Positions 52,308 to 60,492 of a DNA stretch of 64,000 nucleotides are shown one piece after another (the stretch's first letter is position 1; every line of letters begins with the position of its first letter). A program made the translations under genes and the position numbers. Origin of the DNA: Cystobacter ferrugineus. GTDB taxonomy: Bacteria > Myxococcota > Myxococcia > Myxococcales > Myxococcaceae. A model generated the notes under the pieces. The model searched no databases and was not told the DNA's origin. It worked only from the letters and a program-made list of their open reading frames with translations. The DNA is taken from contig NZ_MPIN01000009.1 in assembly GCF_001887355.1 (NCBI RefSeq), positions 1 through 64,000 on the forward strand, written 5' to 3'.

Positions 52308-52693
52308 GCCGCAACTCCCTGCGTCCGCGAGAAATGCACCGGGAGTTCACGCCCACGTGAGCGGAAGATCAAGTCCTCGCTGACCGCCGGGAAGAATCGG
52401 CTGGGACATGGCGTGAGAGGCGGCGGAAGCGAGGGTGAAACCCAGCGATCGAAACGTTTTCATCGTGCGCTCCCAGGGAACGAAGATGCCTGCCACCGCA
52501 GGCAGTGAGATGGTTGAATCAGGAACATTGACGCGAGCGGACCAGATGGGAGCGCGTTTCTCAATTCCTGGAGCCCAAGAAGAACATCTGGTCAAGCAAC
52601 AGTTTTTCTAGTACTCCGGATAATCGGCATGTTTCACGGCTTTTTCGGAATCGACACGTTTCTGTCTTGAATCACCCTGCCCCAGGTACGACT
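52308..52693. other. 386-nt intergenic region with a hairpin and a possible tiny secreted peptide
   Basis: A perfect 7-bp stem-loop TGCCTGC/GCAGGCA with a CACC loop lies at 52487-52504. On the minus strand an ATG at 52463, with GGGAG upstream, opens a 38-codon frame to 52347. Its start (Met-Lys-Thr-Phe-Arg-Ser-Leu-Gly-Phe-Thr-Leu-Ala) looks like a signal peptide, but it has no known homologue that I recognise and may be chance. The end of the region (about 52585-52640) is AT-rich and is the likely promoter of the glucanase gene. Confidence 0.4.
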
Positions 52694-54067
52694 ATGTCCC
52701 CCAAGGTCTTCTCCTCGAAGTTCATGGCAGCCTATTGCCTCGTGGCCCTCTCCGGATGTGGGCTGGACGCTCCCGAGTCCGAGCCCACCGCGCGGGCCGA
52801 AGCGGTGGCCCAGACCCAGTCCGAGCTCGAGTACAACCCGGGCTCGGGATGGAGCCTCGCGTGGTCGGATGAGTTCGAGGGCGGCAGCCTGAACACCGCC
52901 AACTGGACCACGCTCAACAGCGATTTCGATCCCGTCACCAACAACTGCAACTTCGGCACGGGGGAGATCGAGTACCCCCGGACGCAGAACGTGTCGGTGA
53001 GCGGCGGCAAGCTCATCATCAAGGCCGAGCGCACGGCGGCGACGTCGGTGAGTGACACCCGGTGTGGCGCCCATCAGCGCACGCTGTTCTCGGGCCGTCT
53101 GCACACCAAGGGCAAGGTGGAGCGGCGCTACGGCAAGCTCGTGGCGAGCATCAAGGTGCCCTCGGGCTACGGCATGTGGCCGGCGTTCTGGACGCTGGGC
53201 TCCAACGTGCAGAGCGTGGGCTGGCCCTCCAGCGGAGAGATCGACATCCTCGAGTGGCACTCCAACGAGCCCACGTGGATGAAGTCCGCCAATCACTGGT
53301 ACAACGGTGGCCAGGCGGACTGGGGTACGGGCCAGAGCGGCGGCTACAACCTGGCCGACTCCTTCCACACCTACGAGGTCGAGTGGACCGCCAGCACCAT
53401 GGTGTTCCGGCTGGATGGCAGGTACGCGGGCACGACGTTCTATCACAACGAGACCGAGTTCCAGCAGAACCACTACATCATCCTCAACCTGGCCATGGGC
53501 GGTAATTGGTATGGCTATCCGGCCGCCGGCAGCATCGCGCTGACGCAGGGCCAGCCGAAGACCATGGAGGTCGAGTGGGTGCGCTGGTACCAGCAGGGCA
53601 GCACCCCGCCCCCGCCCACGGGCAACACCTCCGTGGCCAACGCGAGCTTCGAGTCCGGCATGGCCAACTGGGCGACCTGGACGCCGAACGGCACCGCCGG
53701 CGCGGCCTTCAGCGAGACCTACAACGGCGCGCACTCGGGCGCCTACCACCTGACGCACTGGAGCAACTCGCCCTTCGAGACCTGGACGTACCAGGTGAAG
53801 ACGGGACTGGCCAACGGCAACTACAAGGTGCGCGCCTGGGTGCGCAAGGGCGGCAACTTCGCCATCGCCCGGCTCCAGGGCAAGACGAGCGGCTCGGCCG
53901 CGCCGGTCTACACCACGCTCGGCACGTACGGCGGCTGGACGCTGGTCGAAACCCCCACCATCAACGTCACCACCGGTTACCTGGAGTTTGGCTTCCACAC
54001 CCAGGCCACCACGGCGGACGGCGCCAACTTCATCCACATGGATGACGTGGAGCTCGTGAAGCTCTAA
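52694..54067 (+). CDS. Secreted GH16 beta-glucanase lipoprotein with C-terminal carbohydrate-binding domain
   Basis: Predicted 457 residues. The signal peptide ends Leu-Ser-Gly-Cys-Gly (lipobox), followed by a short acidic linker. The glycoside hydrolase family 16 domain (about 45-305) carries the catalytic signature Gly-Glu-Ile-Asp-Ile-Leu-Glu-Trp, in which the first and last Glu are nucleophile and acid/base. After a Pro/Thr linker comes a ~140-residue beta-sandwich like the CBM4/9 group (Asn-Ala-Ser-Phe-Glu-Ser-Gly-Met-Ala-Asn-Trp). GH16 enzymes cut beta-1,3- or beta-1,3-1,4-glucans, fitting predation on fungi or polymer use. A TTG start nine codons upstream lacks a ribosome site. Confidence 0.92.
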   Translation: MSPKVFSSKFMAAYCLVALSGCGLDAPESEPTARAEAVAQTQSELEYNPGSGWSLAWSDEFEGGSLNTANWTTLNSDFDPVTNNCNFGTGEIEYPRTQNVSVSGGKLIIKAERTAATSVSDTRCGAHQRTLFSGRLHTKGKVERRYGKLVASIKVPSGYGMWPAFWTLGSNVQSVGWPSSGEIDILEWHSNEPTWMKSANHWYNGGQADWGTGQSGGYNLADSFHTYEVEWTASTMVFRLDGRYAGTTFYHNETEFQQNHYIILNLAMGGNWYGYPAAGSIALTQGQPKTMEVEWVRWYQQGSTPPPPTGNTSVANASFESGMANWATWTPNGTAGAAFSETYNGAHSGAYHLTHWSNSPFETWTYQVKTGLANGNYKVRAWVRKGGNFAIARLQGKTSGSAAPVYTTLGTYGGWTLVETPTINVTTGYLEFGFHTQATTADGANFIHMDDVELVKL

Positions 54068-54093
54068 TTCGCACAGTCTCTCGCAGCACCCGG

Positions 54094-54127
54094 GAGGTGG
54101 AGGGTCGTTCTCCTCCACCTCTCTTTT
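54094..54127 (+). terminator. Intrinsic terminator after the GH16 gene
   Basis: Perfect 10-bp stem GAGGTGGAGG (54094-54103) and CCTCCACCTC (54112-54121) with an 8-nt loop, followed by TCTTTT. This is the clearest rho-independent terminator in the window. Confidence 0.85.
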
Positions 54128-54196
54128 GCGCTTGCGACTTGACCGCGGACGTTGGCAGCATGACCCAACTGTCCACGTCAGGAGGGCAAGCCCAGC

Positions 54197-54931
54197 ATGA
54201 CTCCGCTGGCACATTCGAGCAGCTCGCGCTGGATGCGGTTCTTGGTTTTCTGGCTGATCGCCCTGGCATCGGCGACAGCTCCAGCTCAAGCGCCGTCCCC
54301 GGCGGTGCCGCGCCCTCCCGCGTCATTTCCCGTGCCTCGGATGACCCCCGAAGGGGCGGGCGCACCTGTGGTAGGACAGCCCGGGGACCAACTGCCACCC
54401 GTGCCCCGCTCGCCCAACCAGCGGATTCTTCCTCCCAGCACCGAGCCGGGTCTCTGGGAGGCCGACGCGCCGCGAGCCGCCGCCAAGAGACCCAAGGCTC
54501 CCCCTGACTCCTCCGCCGACGAACTCCTGGCGCCGACACCGAGCCCCGGTGCCCCGGAAGCGAAGAGCTGCCGTCAGCGGGTACTCCGTGCGTCGCAGGC
54601 GTCAGGCCACGAGGAAACCCGCCGCAATTTCCCGCGAACACCTCGGGCGTGCCTTACCGCGCGCCTCCTCGTCCACTGTATAAACCGCGACTTCCGCGCG
54701 TTCGAAGAGCAGGTGGCCCATACGCCCAATCTCACGGGTGTTGATTACCTCTCAGCCCGACGCCGCGAGGTTGATTCGGCGTTCTTCTGGCAGATGCGGC
54801 TTTGTGAGGGTGTTCGGAGCCTGTCGAGATTGAACTTATCTTTAGCGATATTGTCGCTGCGTTTGAGCGGCAGTCCCGGGGAGTCAAATGAAGTCCAACG
54901 ACGCTGCACGCTGGTTCTGCGCGAAGATTGA
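54197..54931 (+). CDS. Proline-rich secreted protein of unknown function, end possibly degenerate
   Basis: Predicted 244 residues, ATG 54197 with AGGAGGG upstream. Residues 13-32 are a signal peptide (Met-Arg-Phe-Leu-Val-Phe-Trp-Leu-Ile-Ala-Leu-Ala, cleavage after Ala-Gln-Ala). A ~90-residue Pro-rich linker follows. The C-terminal part has several Cys and a helical stretch (Leu-Leu-Val-His-Cys-Ile-Asn-Arg-Asp-Phe-Arg-Ala-Phe-Glu). After about residue 200 the sequence becomes Arg/Ser/Leu-rich and runs 44 nt into the next gene, so the original end may have been lost by a frameshift. I do not recognise the family. The two-gene layout resembles a secreted toxin with a small partner, but no toxin motif is visible. 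Confidence 0.5.
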   Translation: MTPLAHSSSSRWMRFLVFWLIALASATAPAQAPSPAVPRPPASFPVPRMTPEGAGAPVVGQPGDQLPPVPRSPNQRILPPSTEPGLWEADAPRAAAKRPKAPPDSSADELLAPTPSPGAPEAKSCRQRVLRASQASGHEETRRNFPRTPRACLTARLLVHCINRDFRAFEEQVAHTPNLTGVDYLSARRREVDSAFFWQMRLCEGVRSLSRLNLSLAILSLRLSGSPGESNEVQRRCTLVLRED

Positions 54932-55190
54932 TCAAATTCGTGCTGAGGCGGGACATGATGCCGAGAAGCTCGAGGCACTCTCCCAGGACCCCGCGCTCGA
55001 GCGTGAAGCCCAGGAGAAGTTCCCTGATGATCCATACCTGTTCGCGCAGGTCAAAAATGCCATCGAGCTCGAGCTCCCGCTCGCAAGGCGAGGGATCTTT
55101 CTGATCGATGGGCCGCCGACCGACGAACAGGTCGCTGAGCTGCAGCGCCTCAATCGGGAAGCTCTCCGGTTCCTGAAGAAGTCCAGATAA
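54888..55190 (+). CDS. Small cytoplasmic protein of unknown function
   Basis: Predicted 100 residues, ATG 54888 with GGGGAG upstream. It is strongly charged and helical (Glu-Lys-Leu-Glu-Ala-Leu-Ser-Gln-Asp-Pro-Ala-Leu-Glu-Arg-Glu). Base composition is less GC-rich than the neighbours. No signal or membrane segment. It overlaps the end of the preceding frame by 44 nt, and a weak hairpin (CACCTC/GAGGTG, about 55224-55244) follows. It could be an immunity partner of the secreted protein before it; this rests only on position and size. Confidence 0.55.
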   Translation: MKSNDAARWFCAKIDQIRAEAGHDAEKLEALSQDPALEREAQEKFPDDPYLFAQVKNAIELELPLARRGIFLIDGPPTDEQVAELQRLNREALRFLKKSR

Positions 55191-55434
55191 CTGCTGCTGC
55201 TCTATTGCTTGGCTCAGCACGCTCACCTCTGGTTTTCGGAGGTGCTCATCGCTCTTCTTCCTTTCGTGCTTCGAGGGCCTTCGTTAGGTGTTGGAAATGA
55301 GGGACCTCGCCGTGGACTGCTTCGCGCGAGGGGAACTGCCTTGGGGGGAGGACTCCATGGAACCCACTCCTTCGGTGTCGGGAAGGACGGGAATCCAACC
55401 TGGAATGCTGGTTTTCATTAAAAAGCGTTTTAAT

Positions 55435-57267
55435 CTACTCAACACTTTTTTCAGGGAGTACCGGGGACGTGCCGCCACCCCGGAGCTCGGGGGATTGCTG
55501 GCCGTACAACGTGGCGTAGAGGCCTCCCCGGGCCATCAACTCCGCGTGGGTCCCTCGCTCGGCGATCCGCCCCCCCTCGAGCACCAGGATGAGGTCCGCG
55601 TGGCGGATGGTGCTCAGACGGTGCGCGACGACGATGCTCGTGCGCCCCGCGAGCAGCGTGGTCAACGCGCGCTGGATGAGTGCCTCCGTGCGCGTGTCGA
55701 TGTTCGCCGTGGCCTCGTCGAGGATGAGCACCCGCGGCTCGGCGAGCACCGCCCGCGCGAACGACACCAGTTGCCGCTGCCCCTGGCTCAACGTCGTGGA
55801 GCCCGGCGCCAGTTGCGTGTCGTACCCCTGGGGCAGCGCGGTGATGAAGTCGTGCGCGTGCACCGCCTTCGCGGCGGCCTCGATCCGCTCGCGGCTCGCG
55901 TCCGGCCGGCCGTAGGCGATGTTCTCCGCGACCGTGCCCGAGAAGAGCACCGGCTCCTGGAGCACCGTGGCCATCTGCGCGCGCAGGCTCGCCCGTTTGA
56001 TCTGGCGCACGTCCCGCCCATCCAGCCGCACCACGCCCCCGGTGACGTCGTAGAAGCGCGGCAGCAGGCTCGTCACCGTCGTCTTCCCCGCTCCCGTCGG
56101 ACCCACCAGCGCCACCGTCTGTCCCGGCTCCACCTCGAAGCTCACCTCGTGCAGCACCGGCCGCGCCGCGTCGTACCCGAACGACACCCGCTCGAAGGAC
56201 AGCCGCCCCTCCGCCCGCTCCAGCTCCACCGCGTCCGGCGCGTCCTCCGGCTCCCGGGGCTCATCGAGGATGGCGTAGACGCGCTCGGCGCCCGCGAGCG
56301 CCGACTGCATCAGCGTGTAGACCGAGGACGCCAGTTGCAGCGGCCGGAAGAACTGCTGCGTGTAGAGCAGGAAGGCCGCCACCAGGCCCACGCTCACCTG
56401 CCCCTCGAGCACCCGGTAGCCGCCATAGCCTATCACCAGCGCGATGGAGAGCGTGGAGAGCACGTCGATGACCGGCGAGAACGCGGAGGTGATGCCGGTG
56501 GCGGACACGTTCGCGTCGCGGTTGGCGGCGTTGCGCGCCCGGAAGCGCTCGATGTTCACCTCGGTGCGGTTGAACGCCTGGGCCTGCCGCACGCCGCCCA
56601 GTTCCTCCTGGAGCCCCGCCGTCACGTCCCCCACCGTCTCGCGCGTCTTGCGGTAGGCGCGCCGGGCCCGGGCGGCGAAGCCCCAGGTGGTCAGCACCAT
56701 CACCGGGATGATGGAGAAGCAGGCCAGCGCCAACGGCACGTCCAGCGACACCATCGCCACCAGCACGCCCACCAGCCCGAGCACCGAGCCCAGGAGCTGC
56801 GCGAGCCCCTGCGAGAAGAACTGACTGAGCAGATCCACGTCCCCCAGCAGCCGGCTCATCAAGTCCCCCAGGGGCCGCCGGTCCAGGTAGGACAGCGGAA
56901 GCGCCTGGAGCCGCGCGAAGAGGCGCGCGCGCATCCCGGCGAGCACGAGCTGTCCCGTCTCGCCGATGCGCAGCGTCTGCTCCCGCTGGGCCACCATGGA
57001 CACCGCGTAGACGACCAGCAGGAGCGCCAGCTCGCGCAGCAGTCCCCGGCCGTCACGGCCCACGATGTCGTGATCGATGGCGTGGCCCACCAGGTACGGC
57101 CCGGCCGCCTGCGCCAGGGCGCCCACCACGATGAAGCCCAGGGCGGTGAGCAGCGTGCGGCGATGGGGCCGGGTCTCCCCCAACAACCGCCGCGCCACGG
57201 CGCCCCGGTTCCGGGCGCGCTCCACCTCCAGCTCCGCCATGCCCCGAAGGTCCGCGGGCCGTCTCAT
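55435..57267 (-). CDS. ABC exporter half-transporter, canonical-Walker-B subunit of a heterodimer
   Basis: Predicted 610 residues: six-helix exporter membrane domain followed by one ATPase domain. Walker A Gly-Pro-Thr-Gly-Ala-Gly-Lys-Thr; Walker B Val-Leu-Ile-Leu-Asp-Glu with the catalytic Glu present. The signature is Leu-Ser-Gln-Gly-Gln, departing from LSGGQ; switch His is in Ala-His-Arg-Leu-Ser. The partner upstream shows the mirror-image defect, the pattern of asymmetric heterodimeric multidrug exporters such as BmrCD and TM287/288. It starts in an ATGA overlap with its partner. The cargo is unknown, with lipids, drugs or peptides all possible. Confidence 0.92.
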   Translation of the reverse strand: MRRPADLRGMAELEVERARNRGAVARRLLGETRPHRRTLLTALGFIVVGALAQAAGPYLVGHAIDHDIVGRDGRGLLRELALLLVVYAVSMVAQREQTLRIGETGQLVLAGMRARLFARLQALPLSYLDRRPLGDLMSRLLGDVDLLSQFFSQGLAQLLGSVLGLVGVLVAMVSLDVPLALACFSIIPVMVLTTWGFAARARRAYRKTRETVGDVTAGLQEELGGVRQAQAFNRTEVNIERFRARNAANRDANVSATGITSAFSPVIDVLSTLSIALVIGYGGYRVLEGQVSVGLVAAFLLYTQQFFRPLQLASSVYTLMQSALAGAERVYAILDEPREPEDAPDAVELERAEGRLSFERVSFGYDAARPVLHEVSFEVEPGQTVALVGPTGAGKTTVTSLLPRFYDVTGGVVRLDGRDVRQIKRASLRAQMATVLQEPVLFSGTVAENIAYGRPDASRERIEAAAKAVHAHDFITALPQGYDTQLAPGSTTLSQGQRQLVSFARAVLAEPRVLILDEATANIDTRTEALIQRALTTLLAGRTSIVVAHRLSTIRHADLILVLEGGRIAERGTHAELMARGGLYATLYGQQSPELRGGGTSPVLPEKSVE

Positions 57268-59051
57268 GCGGCCTCCACGGAGTCCGGCTGGAGCTGCGAG
57301 CCGAGGATCTCGTTGTACAGGGCACTCGTCGCGAGCAGCTCCTCGTGGCGTCCCTGGGCGGCCACGCGCCCCTCGTCGAGCACGATGACGAGGTGGGCGT
57401 CGCGCACGGTGCTCAGCCGCTGGGCGATGACGATGGCCGTGCTCCGCGTGGAGCGCATGAGCGCATCGAGCGCCCGGCGGATCTCCGCCTCGGTCCGCGC
57501 GTCCACCGCCGAGGTGCTGTCATCGAGGATGAGCAGGCGCGGCTGGGTGAGCAGCGCGCGGGCGATCGCCACGCGCTGGCGCTGTCCGCCCGACAGGCCC
57601 ACGCCGCGCTCGCCCACCACCGTGTCGTAGCCCTGGGGCAGCGCGGCGATGAACTCCTCCGCCTGGGCCGCCCGCGCCGCCGCCTGGACCTCCTCCAGCG
57701 TGGCCTCGGGACGGCCGTAGGCGATGTTCTCGCGCAGGGTGCCCGAGAAGAGCATCGCGTCCTGGAGCACGATGCCCACCTGCGAGCGCAGGCTCGCGAG
57801 CGTCACTTCACGCACGTCGTGGCCATCCAGCAGCACCGCGCCTGCCGTCACGTCGTAGAAGCGGGGAATGAGGTTGATGAGGGTGCTCTTGCCCGAGCCC
57901 GTGGTGCCGAGAATCGCCACGAGCTGTCCCGGCTCCACCTCGAAGCTCACCCCGCGGAGGATCTCCCGCTCGCCCCCCGCGTAGCGGAAGTGCACGTCGC
58001 GCAGCTCCACCCGGCCACTCAAGGCGGGCAGCGCTCGGGCCCCGGGCCTGTCCACCACCTCCACCGCCGTATCGAGCAGCTCGAAGATGCGCACCGCCGA
58101 CACCCCCGCGCGCGACATCTGCGCGGCGAGGAAGCCGAGCGACACGAGCGGCATGAACAGGAAGCCCAGGTAGCTGTTGAACGCGAGCAGCTCGCCGACG
58201 CTCAGCCGCTCGTGGAAGATGAGCCACCCGCCGAGCCCCACCACCACCCAGGTGCCGAGGTTGGCGAACAGGCCCACGCGGGGAAAGTGCGAGGAGATGA
58301 TGCGGATGAGCTGGAGGTTGTGCTCCAGGAACTCCTCGTTGAAGCGCCCGTAGCGTGCCGCCTCGCGCCCCTCGCCCGAGAACGCGCGCACCACGCGGAT
58401 GCCGCGCAGGCTCTCCTGCAACACCGAGTTGAGCCTCCCGAGCGTGGCCTGCACCTTGCCGAACATCGGGGAGATGCGGCCCATGAACTGGCGGAGCACC
58501 CAGAGTACCGGGGCGATGGTCCCCAGCGCCGCGAGCGCCAGCAGCGGGTGCGTGAGGAACAGCAGCCCCGAGCACCCCACCACCATGAGCAGCGAGGCCA
58601 CCACCTGCACCACCCCGCCGCCCACGAAGGCGCGCACCTGGTCCACGTCGTTCGTCAGCCGCGTGAGCAACTGCCCCGTCTGCGCTTGATCGTGGTAGCT
58701 GAAGCTCAAGCGCTGTAGCCGCGCGAAGAGCGCGTTGCGCAAGTCGAACGCCACGCCCTGCGACGCCCGCTCCGCGAGATAGCCCTGGAGGAAGTTGAAG
58801 AGGCCCCGCACGAGCGCGATGCCCACCAGCCCGGCCACGGCCGCGCGCACCACGGACAGCGCCCCCCGGGAGAGGCCCTCGTCCACGGCCAGGCGCACCA
58901 TCTGGGGCGCGGCGAGGTTGGCGCCCGAGGCCAGCAGCAGCGCCACGAACGCTCCCACCGTCTCGCCCCGGTAGCGCCGCAGATATCCCAGCGCCCTCCA
59001 GACGGCCCGACCTCCTCCAGGCGCGTGTGTCATCCCTCGTTGTTGCTCCAT
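57264..59051 (-). CDS. ABC exporter half-transporter, degenerate-site subunit of a heterodimer
   Basis: Predicted 595 residues, exporter membrane domain plus ATPase. Walker A Gly-Thr-Thr-Gly-Ser-Gly-Lys-Ser, signature Leu-Ser-Gly-Gly-Gln (canonical), but Walker B reads Leu-Leu-Ile-Leu-Asp-Asp: the catalytic Glu is Asp. The switch region is Ala-Gln-Arg-Leu-Ser, so the H-loop His is Gln as well. Combined with the partner's LSQGQ, one of the two ATP sites is degenerate. The ATG at 59051 has GGAGAG upstream; frames further upstream are Arg/Gly-rich and lack a signal. The pair is transcribed away from the DUF481 gene. Confidence 0.92.
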   Translation of the reverse strand: MEQQRGMTHAPGGGRAVWRALGYLRRYRGETVGAFVALLLASGANLAAPQMVRLAVDEGLSRGALSVVRAAVAGLVGIALVRGLFNFLQGYLAERASQGVAFDLRNALFARLQRLSFSYHDQAQTGQLLTRLTNDVDQVRAFVGGGVVQVVASLLMVVGCSGLLFLTHPLLALAALGTIAPVLWVLRQFMGRISPMFGKVQATLGRLNSVLQESLRGIRVVRAFSGEGREAARYGRFNEEFLEHNLQLIRIISSHFPRVGLFANLGTWVVVGLGGWLIFHERLSVGELLAFNSYLGFLFMPLVSLGFLAAQMSRAGVSAVRIFELLDTAVEVVDRPGARALPALSGRVELRDVHFRYAGGEREILRGVSFEVEPGQLVAILGTTGSGKSTLINLIPRFYDVTAGAVLLDGHDVREVTLASLRSQVGIVLQDAMLFSGTLRENIAYGRPEATLEEVQAAARAAQAEEFIAALPQGYDTVVGERGVGLSGGQRQRVAIARALLTQPRLLILDDSTSAVDARTEAEIRRALDALMRSTRSTAIVIAQRLSTVRDAHLVIVLDEGRVAAQGRHEELLATSALYNEILGSQLQPDSVEAA

Positions 59052-59189
59052 CTCCCGTCTCTCCCGCGGCCCCTCTTGGCGACTCCCGCCCGGTCGCGAC
59101 TTCGTCGCACTTCCATGCAGGGCATTGCAACCCGGACCCATCCTGGGCGAAGACTGCGCGCCGTTCAGCCCTCTTCAGGATGTCTCACC

Positions 59190-60188
59190 GTGATTTCCGT
59201 CCCTTCCCTGCTGTCCACCCTCCTCCTGCTGCAGACCCCTCCCACCGAGACTCCGGCACCCGTCGATGACAAGGCCGCCAGCGAGCAGCGCGCCGCCGCC
59301 GCCGCGGACGCCGCCGAGCGCGCCGCCGCCGCCGCCGAGCGCGCCGCCGCCGCCAATGCCCGCATCACCGAGGCCATCAAGCAGCTCGCCCAGGAGATCT
59401 CCCGCGCGGCGCCCGACCTCGCCACGACCGGCCCGGACGGCAAGCCCGTCCCGCCGCCGCCGCCCCAGCCGGACGTCTGGAACGCCACGGTGGGCCTGGG
59501 CCTCATCTTCATCACCGGCAACGCGTCCACCGTGACGCTCAACGGCGCGGCCACCGCGGAGCGCAAGTCGGAGCATTGGATCTACTCCGCCCAGGCCTCG
59601 GGCTCGTATGGCGAGAGCCGCGCGCCGACCCTGGAAGGACAGGCGGCGGCGCCCAACCAGGTGGTGGCCCTCAACGCGGCCCTGCAGTTGCGCGCGGACC
59701 ATCGCTTCACCCCGCAGATCAGCGGCTACGTCCTCGGCCGGGGCGAGACGGACCACGTGAAGAGCGTGGAGTTCCGTGGCAGCGGCGAAGCGGGTATCGG
59801 CGTCATCTGGTGGGACGTGAAGCGCCAGGACGGCAGCGAGTCCTTCCTGCGCACGGACCTGGCCCTGAGCTACGCCCGCGAGACGCGCTTCCAGTACTAC
59901 CCCGAGCGCACGGATCTGCCGGACGTGTCGCTCGGTGGCCCGCGCGCCGGCGCGGCCTTCCGCCATGGCATCACCAAGGACATCGCCTTCGTGGATGAGT
60001 TGAGCGTGCTGCCCAGCCTCCTCGAGGGATCGCGACTGCTCGTCACCAACCAGGCCCAGCTCAACGTGCGGCTCACCCGGGCGCTGGCCGTCGCCACCAC
60101 CTTCCTCGTGCAGTACGACAGCCAGCCCGCGCCGGGAAAATTCCCCACGGACACCTCGCTGTCCGTGAGCGCCGCGGTGACCTTCTAA
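59190..60188 (+). CDS. DUF481-type outer-membrane protein with N-terminal coiled coil
   Basis: Predicted 332 residues from GTG 59190. A short signal (Ile-Ser-Val-Pro-Ser-Leu-Leu-Ser-Thr-Leu-Leu-Leu-Leu) is followed by an Ala/Glu/Arg-rich helix of about 40 residues with repeated Ala-Ala-Ala-Ala-Glu-Arg, a Pro-rich linker, then a beta-barrel-like domain. Alternating strands such as Trp-Asn-Ala-Thr-Val-Gly-Leu-Gly-Leu and the final Leu-Ser-Val-Ser-Ala-Ala-Val-Thr-Phe, ending in Phe as outer-membrane proteins do, fit DUF481 (YdiY-like). Role unknown. An earlier in-frame start exists (59025) but overlaps the divergent transporter gene. Confidence 0.75.
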   Translation: MISVPSLLSTLLLLQTPPTETPAPVDDKAASEQRAAAAADAAERAAAAAERAAAANARITEAIKQLAQEISRAAPDLATTGPDGKPVPPPPPQPDVWNATVGLGLIFITGNASTVTLNGAATAERKSEHWIYSAQASGSYGESRAPTLEGQAAAPNQVVALNAALQLRADHRFTPQISGYVLGRGETDHVKSVEFRGSGEAGIGVIWWDVKRQDGSESFLRTDLALSYARETRFQYYPERTDLPDVSLGGPRAGAAFRHGITKDIAFVDELSVLPSLLEGSRLLVTNQAQLNVRLTRALAVATTFLVQYDSQPAPGKFPTDTSLSVSAAVTF

Positions 60189-60215
60189 CCTCGCCAAAGC
60201 CCCGGATATCGCGGT

Positions 60216-60250
60216 TCACTGATTGACATGCCCTATCAGTGATTCTTATC
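60216..60250 (+). promoter_or_regulatory. Promoter with overlapping inverted repeat, upstream of the RiPP precursor gene
   Basis: Perfect 8-bp inverted repeat TCACTGAT (60216-60223) and ATCAGTGA (60235-60242), spacing 11. TTGACA (60223-60228) lies at its left arm and CTTATC (60245-60250) is 16 nt downstream, a good sigma-70-like -35/-10 pair. A protein bound to the repeat would block or assist polymerase. The precursor's ribosome site follows at 60273-60279. Confidence 0.6.
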
Positions 60251-60284
60251 CTTGGGGACTCACCCATTCCGCGGAGGAGTCCCC

Positions 60285-60461
60285 ATGACGACGAAGACCG
60301 AGAAGAAGTTCCCTCGCAACGATGTGCTGGATCGGCAGAGCGAGCGCACCCGCAAGGTGCTCGAGCTGGATGAGAAGAACCTGGAGAACGTGACGGGAGG
60401 CAGTGCCGAGCGTGGAAACGCTTCGATCTACGGCCTGCCGCCCCCGCCGGATCTCCGCTGA
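60285..60461 (+). CDS. RiPP precursor peptide with double-glycine leader
   Basis: Predicted 58 residues, ATG 60285 with GGAGGAG 5 nt upstream. Residues 1-39 look like a RiPP leader: charged, then Glu-Leu-Asp-Glu-Lys-Asn-Leu-Glu-Asn-Val-Thr-Gly-Gly, the classic ELxxxELxxVxGG type cut after Gly-Gly. The 19-residue core is Ser-Ala-Glu-Arg-Gly-Asn-Ala-Ser-Ile-Tyr-Gly-Leu followed by four Pro and Asp-Leu-Arg. It has no Cys, so lanthionine or sactipeptide chemistry is excluded; Tyr, Asn and Asp are possible sites for radical-SAM cross-links. The radical-SAM gene follows 31 nt later. I do not know a characterised peptide with this core. Confidence 0.8.
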   Translation: MTTKTEKKFPRNDVLDRQSERTRKVLELDEKNLENVTGGSAERGNASIYGLPPPPDLR

Positions 60462-60492
60462 AGCCCTCTCACTGATCGCGCGCTCGCCCCCC

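Noticed and set aside
54888..55190. SdpI or known immunity family
   Set aside because: No membrane segments or conserved motif; only position suggests an immunity role.
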